Below are positions 51,546 to 59,873 of a DNA stretch of 64,000 nucleotides, piece after piece. A program made the position numbers and the translations under genes. The DNA is from Pseudomonas luteola NBRC 103146 (GTDB taxonomy: Bacteria; Pseudomonadota; Gammaproteobacteria; Pseudomonadales; Pseudomonadaceae), in contig NZ_BDAE01000003.1 of NCBI RefSeq assembly GCF_002091675.1, positions 248,001-312,000 on the forward strand, read 5' to 3'. Numbering within the stretch: position 1 is the first letter of the stretch; each line of letters starts with the position of its first letter. A model generated the notes under the pieces. It saw only the letters and a program-made list of their open reading frames with translations, had not been told where the DNA came from and did not search any database.

Positions 51546-51575
51546 AAAAGGCCAGCGTAAAGCTGGCCTTTTTTC
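51546..51575. terminator. Bidirectional intrinsic terminator between amn and nhaD
   Basis: A stem of GGCCAGC (51551-51557) with GCTGGCC (51563-51569), loop GTAAA, is flanked by AAAAA on one side and TTTTTT on the other, so it can work on both strands. It lies just after both stop codons. Confidence 0.9.
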
Positions 51576-52943
51576 TTATGCGCCTAGACTGGCCAGGCCG
51601 ATGTAAGTGGCGGCACCACCCAGGTAACCCAATAGCGCCAGCAGGCTGATGCGTTTCAGGTACCACATGAAGTCGATCTTCTCCATGCCCATTGCTGCTA
51701 CGCCAGCTGCCGAACCGATGATCAGACAGCTGCCGCCTGTACCGGCGCAATAGGCCAGCATTTCCCAGAATCGCCCATCGGCCAGGAAATGGGTGAGCCA
51801 GCCGGCGTCAGCTGAGCTGGCCGCCGTCAGCGCTTCAGGGGAGACCAGCGGATACATTTTCATGGCGCCTGCTACGAGCGGTACATTATCGACCACCGAT
51901 GACAGGAGACCGATTGCGATATTGATGGCATAGACATCGCCCAGGCCGTCTTTCAGCCAGGTGGCGACCTGCACCAGGTGGCCCGCCGTCGCCAGGCTGG
52001 AGACTGCCAGCAGAATGCCCAGGAAAAACAATACGCTTGGCATATCGATCCGGCGCAGTACGCCAATCACGGACAGCGGGTGCTTGTCTTCATCGTTCTT
52101 GCCGCGGTGGATGATTTCAGTCACGACCCACAGTACGCCAAGGCCCAGCAGAACACCCATGTAGGGCGGCAGGTGTGTCACGGTCTTGAATATCGGCACA
52201 AAGAGCAGGGCGCCAATGCCCAGAGCAAAGACAAGGTTGCGCTCGAACGGAGTGGTTGGATTCGCATTGTTCTCATGCTCATCCAGTGCCGGTCGCTCGG
52301 CTTCGCCCTTGAGCCTGAAGCTGAGCAGCACCAGGGGAACGAGCAGACAGACCAGGCTGGGCAGAAACAGACTCATGACGATACCGCTGGCCGAGATCTG
52401 GTTTCCAATCCACAGCATGGTAGTCGTTACATCGCCAATAGGTGACCAGGCGCCACCCGCATTCGCGGCAATGACCACAATCCCGGCGTAGAACCAGCGC
52501 TCCTTGGCATCGGCAATGAGTTTGCGCAGCAGGGAAACCATGACGATGGTAGTCGTCAGGTTGTCTAGCGCGGCAGACAGGAAGAACGTGATCAGGCCTA
52601 CCAGCCATAGCAGGCTGACGCGCTTGTTGGTACGAATACGGTCGGTAATGACCGTGAAGCCTTCGTGGGCATCGATCAGTTCGACGATGGTCATGGCGCC
52701 CATCAGGAAAAACAGGATCTCCGAGACCTCGCCCAGGTGGTGGCGCAGCTCCTCGACCACGAAATGAGTGTTGTCGCTGCCGGGCTGCAGATGCGGCAGG
52801 ATTTGATCTGCGCCCAGCACCAGCAGCGTCCAACTGACAACGGCTGTTAGCAGCGCCGAGGCGGCTTTATCGATTTTCAGGGTGTGCTCGCAGGCGATAC
52901 AGAGGTATCCGAGCACGAAGGTTAAGGCCATGAAGACATACAT
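51576..52943 (-). CDS. nhaD: NhaD-type sodium/proton antiporter
   Basis: A 455-residue integral membrane protein of the NhaD/ion transporter family with about twelve helices. Diagnostic stretches include GEVSEILFFLMGAMTIVELIDAH, FFLSAALDNLTTTIVM, AANAGGAWSPIGDVTTTMLW and LLSSVVDNVPLVAG. It exchanges sodium or lithium for protons, usually at alkaline pH in salt-tolerant bacteria. The ATG at 52943 follows GGAAAG; an in-frame start at 52991 is less likely. Confidence 0.93.
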   Translation of the reverse strand: MYVFMALTFVLGYLCIACEHTLKIDKAASALLTAVVSWTLLVLGADQILPHLQPGSDNTHFVVEELRHHLGEVSEILFFLMGAMTIVELIDAHEGFTVITDRIRTNKRVSLLWLVGLITFFLSAALDNLTTTIVMVSLLRKLIADAKERWFYAGIVVIAANAGGAWSPIGDVTTTMLWIGNQISASGIVMSLFLPSLVCLLVPLVLLSFRLKGEAERPALDEHENNANPTTPFERNLVFALGIGALLFVPIFKTVTHLPPYMGVLLGLGVLWVVTEIIHRGKNDEDKHPLSVIGVLRRIDMPSVLFFLGILLAVSSLATAGHLVQVATWLKDGLGDVYAINIAIGLLSSVVDNVPLVAGAMKMYPLVSPEALTAASSADAGWLTHFLADGRFWEMLAYCAGTGGSCLIIGSAAGVAAMGMEKIDFMWYLKRISLLALLGYLGGAATYIGLASLGA

Positions 52944-53079
52944 GAGCGGCTTTCCAGGGCAGGGAGTCAGGTCGAAACCTTTTCCAATCATTACAGAGAG
53001 GGCGCCGAGGATGCCTTATATGTTTCAAAAAATGAAGAAAAAGGCACAAAAAGGATTGCTTCTCGAGTCGTCAGACGGC

Positions 53080-54918
53080 CTATCGATACCCCTGGGCCTG
53101 CAGCTGGAATAGATGAGCGTACCGGCCACCCTGGGCGACCAGCGCGTCGTGGCGTCCCTGTTCGATGATACGGCCATGCTCCAGGACCACAATCTGATCA
53201 GCCGAGCGAACCGTAGAGAATCGGTGAGAGATCAGGATCGTCATCTTGCCTTGGGCATGCTGACGAAACTGCTCGAAAACCTCTGCCTCGGCGGCAGCAT
53301 CCATGGCAGCCGTAGGTTCGTCGAGTACGAGAATGTCGGCCTGGGTACGCATGTAAGAGCGTGACAGTGCGATTTTTTGCCATTGTCCGCCTGACAGTTC
53401 CTGCCCGCCTTTGAACCAGCGACCCAGTTGTGTCTGATAGCCTTGGTCGAGTCGCTCGATGAAGTCGCTGGAGCGTCCACGTTCGGCTGCTTCCTGCCAG
53501 CGCTGCTCGTCGTCAAAGGCTTCGACATCGCCCACGCCCAGGTTTTCGCCAGCGCTGAACTGATAGCGAATGAAGTCCTGAAAAATCACACCGATACGTT
53601 GCCGCAAGGCTTCTGTGTTCCACTCCTGAAGGTCGCTGCCGTCCAGCAGGATACGGCCCTCGCTAGGTGTGTAGAGCCGGGTGAGCAGTTTGATCAGTGT
53701 GGTCTTGCCTGAGCCGTTCTCGCCCACCAGCGCCAGGCTTTCGCCAGGCCGAAGGTGCAGCGTAATCCCCTCGAGGGCGGCCCGGGAGGCGCCTGGGTAA
53801 TGAAAGCTGACCTGCTCGAAGCGGATGCCATCGCCTGGGGTCTGGCCTTGTTTCAAGCTGCCATGCTCAGCGGCCACAGGCTGTTCGAGGTATTCATACA
53901 GGTTGGACAGATAGAGGTTGTCTTCATACATGCCGCTGATGGCGGTCAGGCTGCTGCTCACTGCCGCTTGGCCCTGTCGGAACAGCAGCAGATACATGGT
54001 CATTTCACCCAGGCTGATGCGCCCTTGTACAGTGTCCACCACGATCCAGACATATGCGGCATAAAACGCCAGTGTTCCAAGCAGACCGAGCAGAAAGCCC
54101 CAGGTATCCCGGCGGATCGTCAGGGCCCGGTCTTCGGCATAGAGTTGAGTGAAGATATCGCGGTAGCGCTGGAGCAGGCGTGGCGCAAGACCAAAAAGTT
54201 TGACCTCCTTGATGTGGTCCTCCCTCGCCAGGACCGCTTCAAGATAACCCTGCATGCGTGCTTCAGGGGAGCGCCGCCGAAACAGGCGAAAGGCATCACC
54301 CGAAAACTTGGCTTCGGCAAAAAAGACAGGCAATGCCCCGACCACCAGGATAAGCAGCGCCCAGGGTGAAAAATGAATCAGCAGGATGGCAAAGCTGATC
54401 AGTGAAAGACCGTTCTGCATCAGGCTGAACAGCTTGTTGACCAGGGAGAGCGGGCGGATCGAGGCCTCGCGGCGGGCGCGGGTGAGCTTGTCGTAGAATT
54501 CCGAGTCTTCAAATTGGACCAGTGACAGTTGCTGGGCCTTTTCCAGGATCATCAGGTTGACCTTTTGCCCCAGCAGGACGCGCAGCAAGGACTGCTGGAC
54601 GGAGAGGCCCCGCTGCGCCGCTGCGATCAAGGCGACCACGCCGGCTTCCATGGCCAACAGCCAGAGCACGGGCGACAGCAGAACGTTCCCCTGTGTCTGA
54701 TGCAACTGCATGGCCGCCACGACCGAATCCACGATCTGCTTGCCGAGCCAGGCGGCCAGCGCTGGCAACACACCTGCTACCACGGTAGCCAGGGCAAGTC
54801 CCAGGGTCAGGGCAGGAGAGGTCGACCACACGAGGCCCAATGCCCGTGAGCTGTATTGAAAAAGGCTGAGCGCCCGGTGTCGCCAAGGCTGGCGCGGCGC
54901 AGGGGGTATGGCTGTCAT
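53080..54918 (-). CDS. ABC exporter with fused ATPase (homodimeric type)
   Basis: A 612-residue half-transporter with six N-terminal membrane helices and a C-terminal ATPase domain: Walker A GENGSGKTTLIKLL, signature ELSGGQWQKIALSRSY, Walker B ILVLDEPTAAMD and H-loop SHRFSTVRSAD. The signature and Walker B are intact, so it can work as a homodimer. The start is uncertain between ATG 54918 and 54969. It stands alone between nhaD and gldA; the cargo is unknown. Peptide or lipid export are the usual options. Confidence 0.85.
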   Translation of the reverse strand: MTAIPPAPRQPWRHRALSLFQYSSRALGLVWSTSPALTLGLALATVVAGVLPALAAWLGKQIVDSVVAAMQLHQTQGNVLLSPVLWLLAMEAGVVALIAAAQRGLSVQQSLLRVLLGQKVNLMILEKAQQLSLVQFEDSEFYDKLTRARREASIRPLSLVNKLFSLMQNGLSLISFAILLIHFSPWALLILVVGALPVFFAEAKFSGDAFRLFRRRSPEARMQGYLEAVLAREDHIKEVKLFGLAPRLLQRYRDIFTQLYAEDRALTIRRDTWGFLLGLLGTLAFYAAYVWIVVDTVQGRISLGEMTMYLLLFRQGQAAVSSSLTAISGMYEDNLYLSNLYEYLEQPVAAEHGSLKQGQTPGDGIRFEQVSFHYPGASRAALEGITLHLRPGESLALVGENGSGKTTLIKLLTRLYTPSEGRILLDGSDLQEWNTEALRQRIGVIFQDFIRYQFSAGENLGVGDVEAFDDEQRWQEAAERGRSSDFIERLDQGYQTQLGRWFKGGQELSGGQWQKIALSRSYMRTQADILVLDEPTAAMDAAAEAEVFEQFRQHAQGKMTILISHRFSTVRSADQIVVLEHGRIIEQGRHDALVAQGGRYAHLFQLQAQGYR

Positions 54919-54997
54919 GGGGTATTGGAGTGCATTCCTGGCGGGGAAATCCGTCAGGAATGCTGCCATGATCGTTATGGCGTCTGCCAGTTAATCA

Positions 54998-56092
54998 TCA
55001 GGCCTGCTTGCGAAAACGCCCCTCGGCGTCGGCTGTCTTCATGGCGGCAACTACCGAAAGCGGATCGACCCTGAAGGGCTCGTTGTGAATGGTTTCCCCT
55101 TCCGCGCAGGCCAGTTCCGCAGCCTTGAGCAGGTCTGCATCAGACGCATTGGCCAGACCGATATCTGCCAGAGTAAGCGGCAAGCCGATTCGCTGACTGA
55201 ACGTGAAGGCTTCATCAATGATGGCAGGCTTGCGGCCACTCAGGATCAACATGGTCAATACGCCAAACGCAACCTTCTCGCCGTGCCAGTAGCTGTGGGT
55301 CTGGGGCAGGGCGGTGAAGCCATTGTGAATCGCGTGAGCAGCTGCCAGGCCGCCGCTTTCGAAGCCTAGTCCGGAAAGAAGGGTATTGGCTTCGACGATA
55401 TGCTCCAGGGCTGGCGTGACGACCTGTTGCTGACAGGCATGCAGTGCGAGTGGGCCATATTCCAGAAGCGTGTCATAGCACAGGCGTGCCAGGGCATAGG
55501 CGGTGAAAGGGCCGGGTCTTCCTGTCATGTTGCCAGCGCCGCGGATACGGCAGTCTTCTGCCTCGAACCAGGTCGCCATGGCGTCGCCCATTCCTGATAC
55601 CAGAAAGCGCGCAGGGGCCTGGGCAATGATACCGGTGTCTACCAGTACAAGATCCGGGTTTCGCGGCAGAAACAGGTAGCGCTTGAGAGCACCTTCTGCG
55701 GTATAGATTACTGAAAGCGCACTGCATGGAGCATCGGTAGAGGCCAGGGTAGGCACAACGGCCACAGGTATGTTCAGTTCGTGGGCCAGCGCCTTGGCGG
55801 TGTCGAGTGATTTGCCACCACCGATCCCGACGATAGAGTCAGGCAGGTGCTGACGCGCCACTCCAGCCAGCCGTGCGACTTCCTCGTCGCTGCACTCGCC
55901 GTTGAAGCGGATACGCTGGCATTCGAGCTGATGCTGACAGGCCTTGTCGAGCGCTGCCCCCAGATGGTCGTCGGCAAAGGGGTCAAGAAGGGCCAGGGTA
56001 CGTTTACCGAAGCGTGCAAGCTCCTCACCCAGGTGGTTAAAGGCTCCGTTACCTTGAACATAGCGGGAAGGGAAAATTGCCGTCGTGAGCAT
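54998..56092 (-). CDS. gldA: Glycerol dehydrogenase-like iron-containing alcohol dehydrogenase
   Basis: A 364-residue type III metal-dependent alcohol dehydrogenase. The NAD site GIGGGKSLDTAK, and metal ligands Asp in GMGDAMATWFEA, His in AHAIHNGF and His in HGEKVAFG are all present and match glycerol dehydrogenase best. It would oxidise glycerol to dihydroxyacetone with NAD. No dihydroxyacetone kinase is nearby, so the real substrate is open. It is read in the same direction as the ABC gene. Confidence 0.9.
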   Translation of the reverse strand: MLTTAIFPSRYVQGNGAFNHLGEELARFGKRTLALLDPFADDHLGAALDKACQHQLECQRIRFNGECSDEEVARLAGVARQHLPDSIVGIGGGKSLDTAKALAHELNIPVAVVPTLASTDAPCSALSVIYTAEGALKRYLFLPRNPDLVLVDTGIIAQAPARFLVSGMGDAMATWFEAEDCRIRGAGNMTGRPGPFTAYALARLCYDTLLEYGPLALHACQQQVVTPALEHIVEANTLLSGLGFESGGLAAAHAIHNGFTALPQTHSYWHGEKVAFGVLTMLILSGRKPAIIDEAFTFSQRIGLPLTLADIGLANASDADLLKAAELACAEGETIHNEPFRVDPLSVVAAMKTADAEGRFRKQA

Positions 56093-56232
56093 GGGGCAGG
56101 TTCCTCTGAAGTGGATTAGCCTGACTATGGAGCGTTTGGGAGGGCGCGCTATTGTCCTGAATCAACGCTGTTGGCATCAGCGTCTATCGCTGGATGAAAG
56201 GCGCGGAGGAGTTACCGCCGCGCCCTGGACTA

Positions 56233-57282
56233 TCAGTGTCCAGCCGTGATGACGGGCACTGCCCAGCTCTCGCCAGGCAGCGGTGCGCGGAAGGCCTCTT
56301 CCGGCAGTCCTTGGGCTTCGCGCTCCTTGGCAAGGTCCTGGGGAGGCGCAAACTGGGCTTCGTCACTGAGCGGGAAGGTACCGAAGTGAATGCCCATGCT
56401 GGTGCTGGAGTGAAGAATCTTGTGTGCGGCTACTGCCTCCTGTGGATTCATGTGGCTCGACACCATGAACCAGCGTGGCTCATAGGCCCCGATGGACAAC
56501 GCCGAGAAGCGCATGGGACCGAAACGGTCGTGAATCCGTTGGAAGTGCCCGCCCCATGCGGTATCGCCGGGGAAGTAGACAGGACCGCTGGCGGACTCAA
56601 GTACAAAGCCGCCCCATAAGGTACGGTTGGTATCGAAGCGGGTGCGGGCCGACCAGTGCTGTGAAGGCACGATATGCAAGGTTACCTGCTGGTTCAGTGG
56701 CTGACTCTGCCACCAGTCCATTTCGGTGACATTGCCAAAACCGGTCTCCTTGCGGATCAACTCGGCGTTTCCCAGCAGCGTGACGACGGGCGTGAGCGGG
56801 TTGATCTCGGCGAGACGGCGAAGCGTCGCCAAGTCCATATGATCGTAATGGCTGTGGCTGACGAAGATCAGGTCAAGAGGTGGAAGCTTTTCCAATGCTA
56901 CGCCTGGGTCATGGTAGCGCTTGGGACCTATGAAGCTGAACGGGCTAACTCGCTCGGACCAGACCGGGTCGGTCAGAATATTCAAGCCATGATACTGAAT
57001 GAGCAGGGTGGCATGGTTGATATAGGTGACGCGCAGGTCATCGCCTGTCACGCGCTCTGGCAGCTCCTCCTGGCTCGGCGGAAGCGCCTGCCAGATCCAC
57101 TCAGGGCGCTCGCGGGTCAGCTGCCATTTGATCAGGGTCCAGAAGCTCTTTTTGGTAAAGGGCTCCTGGTTATAAAACTGCTGCCCGTCGAAGTGATCCG
57201 AGGGCGGACCTTTGTATTCCGGGCCGCCACAGCCTGCAAGAGCGAGAAGGTTGACCAGCCAGAGGGAGCGAAAGATTCTCAT
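56233..57282 (-). CDS. NAPE-PLD-like metallo-beta-lactamase lipoprotein
   Basis: A 349-residue lipoprotein with lipobox LAGC (cysteine 18) and an MBL-fold domain of the UlaG/NAPE-PLD type: [19 protein letters not shown], the metal motif SHSHYDHMD, later [15 protein letters not shown] and [14 protein letters not shown]-hydrolysing phospholipases D cleave N-acyl phosphatidylethanolamine in eukaryotes; a phospholipase role in the periplasm is possible but unproven. It is divergent from the pseudouridine synthase. Confidence 0.87.
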   Translation of the reverse strand: MRIFRSLWLVNLLALAGCGGPEYKGPPSDHFDGQQFYNQEPFTKKSFWTLIKWQLTRERPEWIWQALPPSQEELPERVTGDDLRVTYINHATLLIQYHGLNILTDPVWSERVSPFSFIGPKRYHDPGVALEKLPPLDLIFVSHSHYDHMDLATLRRLAEINPLTPVVTLLGNAELIRKETGFGNVTEMDWWQSQPLNQQVTLHIVPSQHWSARTRFDTNRTLWGGFVLESASGPVYFPGDTAWGGHFQRIHDRFGPMRFSALSIGAYEPRWFMVSSHMNPQEAVAAHKILHSSTSMGIHFGTFPLSDEAQFAPPQDLAKEREAQGLPEEAFRAPLPGESWAVPVITAGH

Positions 57283-57402
57283 GAAGGACTCACGTTGCCG
57301 GTAAGTGAAAATCGAGTGCCGGTTTTTCGGTACACTCGCGGGTATCTTTTATCGTTGCACCGCGTTTTTAACGTGCCCGTGCCTCAAGTGCCAGTCTTCA
57401 TC

Positions 57403-58014
57403 ATGCCTCGTTCCTACCGCTCCCCTCAAACCCCGCGTCCTCGTCGTGTTGCCAAGGCCCCGCCGGCCGAGCCGCGGCTGATCTTGTTGAACAAGCCATT
57501 CGATGTGCTGACCCAGTTTTCCGATGGGGACGGGCGGGCTACGCTCAAGGACTTCGTTCCGATTCCAGGCATTTATCCGGCTGGGCGGTTAGATCGGGAC
57601 AGCGAAGGGCTGCTCCTCCTGACCAATGACGGGCGCTTGCAATCGCGCATTGCCGACCCCAAGCACAAACTACCCAAGACCTATTGGGTTCAAGTGGAAG
57701 GCACCCCTACGGATGAGCAGATACAAACGCTGCGAACAGGCGTCGAGCTGAATGACGGACCGACGCTTCCCGCAGAGGTGCGCCTGTTGGAGGAGCCGGA
57801 GCTGTGGGAGAGAAACCCTCCCGTGCGCTTTCGCAAGAGTGTTCCAACGGCCTGGCTGGAGCTTGTGATTCGTGAAGGCCGCAACCGGCAGGTACGTCGC
57901 ATGACGGCAGCCGTCGGCCTGCCTACATTGCGCCTGGTGCGAGTACGCATCGGCCCTTGGGCGTTGGAGGGTATGACGCCGGGTGAATGGCGCGAGGTGC
58001 CGGCGCGGCTGTAA
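57403..58014 (+). CDS. rluE: 23S rRNA pseudouridine synthase, RluE-like
   Basis: A 203-residue RsuA-family pseudouridine synthase with the catalytic motif [30 protein letters not shown] and the C-terminal [19 protein letters not shown]. coli RluE modifies U2457 of 23S rRNA; size and lack of an S4 domain match. I chose the ATG at 57403; a GTG at 57388 is possible. Open frame farther upstream is antisense to the MBL lipoprotein and is not coding. Confidence 0.9.
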   Translation: MPRSYRSPQTPRPRRVAKAPPAEPRLILLNKPFDVLTQFSDGDGRATLKDFVPIPGIYPAGRLDRDSEGLLLLTNDGRLQSRIADPKHKLPKTYWVQVEGTPTDEQIQTLRTGVELNDGPTLPAEVRLLEEPELWERNPPVRFRKSVPTAWLELVIREGRNRQVRRMTAAVGLPTLRLVRVRIGPWALEGMTPGEWREVPARL

Positions 58015-58040
58015 CCGCGCCAGCGGATCAGCTGTAGCGA

Positions 58041-58433
58041 TCAGTAATGTGACGTGATAACCGCGATGCCTTCGTTCAACACGTCCCGCCAGGCTTTGAG
58101 CGTCTCGTCCGTGCATTGCGGGTCGTGGCTTGAAATGGTGGCGAGCAAGGTATCGACCCAGATGCTGTAGAGTTCCGGGCGAATATCCATCTGATGGCGG
58201 CAATGGGTTTCGCCCAGCGCGCGTAGTTTGGTATCCGGCATTCCGCGCGCCACCATGACCAGGTTCATGATGCCCTGTCGCAAGAGCTGCTTTTGGGCCT
58301 GCATGTTGGTATTGACGAACTTCTCGCGGATCAGCGGCGAGCTGGCAAGAAAGCGGGTATAGAAGTCATCGAAAAAGTCAGCGCTGGCGCAGCAGCGGCC
58401 GTAGCTCTGCATCACCTGGTCGGCGGGTTTCAT
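58041..58433 (-). CDS. Single-domain globin
   Basis: A 130-residue globin-fold protein. It has the N-terminal DFFDDFYTRFLASSPLIREKF pattern of bacterial globins and a proximal histidine probably in LGETHCRHQMDI, followed by YSIWVDTLL. It lacks reductase or sensor domains. Haem binding for oxygen, NO or redox sensing is inferred. It is convergent with rluE and lies upstream of the cytochrome c operon end. Confidence 0.8.
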   Translation of the reverse strand: MKPADQVMQSYGRCCASADFFDDFYTRFLASSPLIREKFVNTNMQAQKQLLRQGIMNLVMVARGMPDTKLRALGETHCRHQMDIRPELYSIWVDTLLATISSHDPQCTDETLKAWRDVLNEGIAVITSHY

Positions 58434-58560
58434 GGCAAGTCCTTGCGAGTGTTTCGTCCACGTTTGTGGGTACAGCGGATGGGGAGCGAAGTGTAAACGG
58501 GTGGCAAGCCTATCAGGTTAAGACAATAGTCTTAAAGGCCTTTTGATATGGAGGGTTATT

Positions 58561-58587
58561 GGCCGTGCCCCTGTGTGAGGCACGGCC
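58561..58587. terminator. Hairpin after the cytochrome c gene
   Basis: GGCCGTGCC (58561-58569) pairs exactly with GGCACGGCC (58579-58587). It lies 15 bases after the cytochrome c stop codon on the minus strand. No T run follows, so the intrinsic strength is uncertain. Confidence 0.5.
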
Positions 58588-58601
58588 GGCAGGTGAATGG
58601 C

Positions 58602-59864
58602 TTATTCGGGGTGACGACGCTTCTCGATCTCGTCAGCCGTCATCTCGCCCTGGGCATGGCCGAAATGTTCCAAGACAAAATTGGTGACCGCCGCCAGCTC
58701 CTGGTTGGAGTATCCGCGGGCAAAGCCCGGCATGAAGTGATCGCCGTGGGGATTCTCCAGCTTGTCTCCTCCCAGCAGGACCTGCACCAGATTGGTTGCC
58801 TCTGGATCGTTCACCGTGCGCAGGCCACTAAGCGCGGCAAAGGTGCTCTGCCGGCCCGAACCATCCCACAGGTGACAGCTGACGCAGGCGTCGGCAAACA
58901 CCTTCTGGCCCAGCGGGTTGTGTCCTTTGGCCGGTGCGTCAGATGACAGCTCCTTGGGCTCCGGTCGCATCAATCCATACGGCTGACTGGGGACCGACTT
59001 CAAGTACACCACCATAGCGCGGATATCCTCAGGCGTCAGGAAGCGCAGGCTGTGATTGACGGCTTCGGCCATGGGGCCAGCCGCAACGCCATACCCTTCG
59101 GCATGGCCTGTAGACAGGTAAGAGGCCAGGGCCTCGTCCGGCCAGGCACCGATGCCGGTCTTCTGGTCACCGCTAATGTTGTAGGCCTTCCAGCCCTGAA
59201 TCACCGCGCCACCCAGGTTTCGCGAGCTGTCACGCGCCTGAAAGATATTACGGGGGGTATGACATTCGCCACAGTGCCCCGCACCTTCCACCAGATACGC
59301 GCCGCGGTTCCACTCAGCCGACTGGCTCGGGTCCGGCTCGAAGCGCTCGTTCGGGTTGAACATCACGTTCCAGAACATCATTCCCCAGCGTTGGTTGAAG
59401 GGGAAGCTGATGTCATTTTCCTTGTTCGGCTGCCTGATGGGCTCCAGGCTGAACAGATACGCCTTGATCGCCAGAATATCTTCCCGCGACATCAGCGTGT
59501 AAGACGTATAGGGAAAGGCTGGATAGTAGTGCTTGCCGTCCTTGCCGACGCCTTCCTGCATGGCGCTGACAAAGTCGTCATCGCTCCAGGCGCCGATCCC
59601 GGTTTCCTTGTCCGGCGTGATGTTGGGGGAATACAGCATACCGAACGGCAGCTTGAAACCACGACCGCCAGCGAACGGTTTACCGCCGTTCTCGTCAAGG
59701 TGACAGGCCACGCAGTCAGCTGCACGGGCCAGGTATTCGCCGCGCTGGACCGTGGCCTCGTCAGCAGCCTGGGCAGACAGCATTGTGAGGGCCAACGCTA
59801 CAGGCGCCACGCCGCTCAACACCGTACGCGTCATGGTGCCCCAGATAGAAGTGAAACGATTCAT
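58602..59864 (-). CDS. Triheme periplasmic cytochrome c (electron acceptor subunit)
   Basis: A 420-residue exported cytochrome with three CXXCH haem sites: CVACH (51-55), CGECH (198-202) and CVSCH (327-331). The signal peptide ends near AQA-A. It is like the cytochrome subunits of membrane-bound aldehyde and alcohol dehydrogenases. It begins nine bases after iorB, so it almost surely passes electrons from the molybdenum enzyme to the respiratory chain. The C-terminus has no obvious membrane anchor. Confidence 0.92.
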   Translation of the reverse strand: MNRFTSIWGTMTRTVLSGVAPVALALTMLSAQAADEATVQRGEYLARAADCVACHLDENGGKPFAGGRGFKLPFGMLYSPNITPDKETGIGAWSDDDFVSAMQEGVGKDGKHYYPAFPYTSYTLMSREDILAIKAYLFSLEPIRQPNKENDISFPFNQRWGMMFWNVMFNPNERFEPDPSQSAEWNRGAYLVEGAGHCGECHTPRNIFQARDSSRNLGGAVIQGWKAYNISGDQKTGIGAWPDEALASYLSTGHAEGYGVAAGPMAEAVNHSLRFLTPEDIRAMVVYLKSVPSQPYGLMRPEPKELSSDAPAKGHNPLGQKVFADACVSCHLWDGSGRQSTFAALSGLRTVNDPEATNLVQVLLGGDKLENPHGDHFMPGFARGYSNQELAAVTNFVLEHFGHAQGEMTADEIEKRRHPE

Positions 59865-59873
59865 AGGAGCTCC

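Noticed and set aside
56674-57402. Upstream extension of the rluE-like gene
   Set aside because: This open stretch is antisense to the MBL lipoprotein; a normal RluE starts at 57403.
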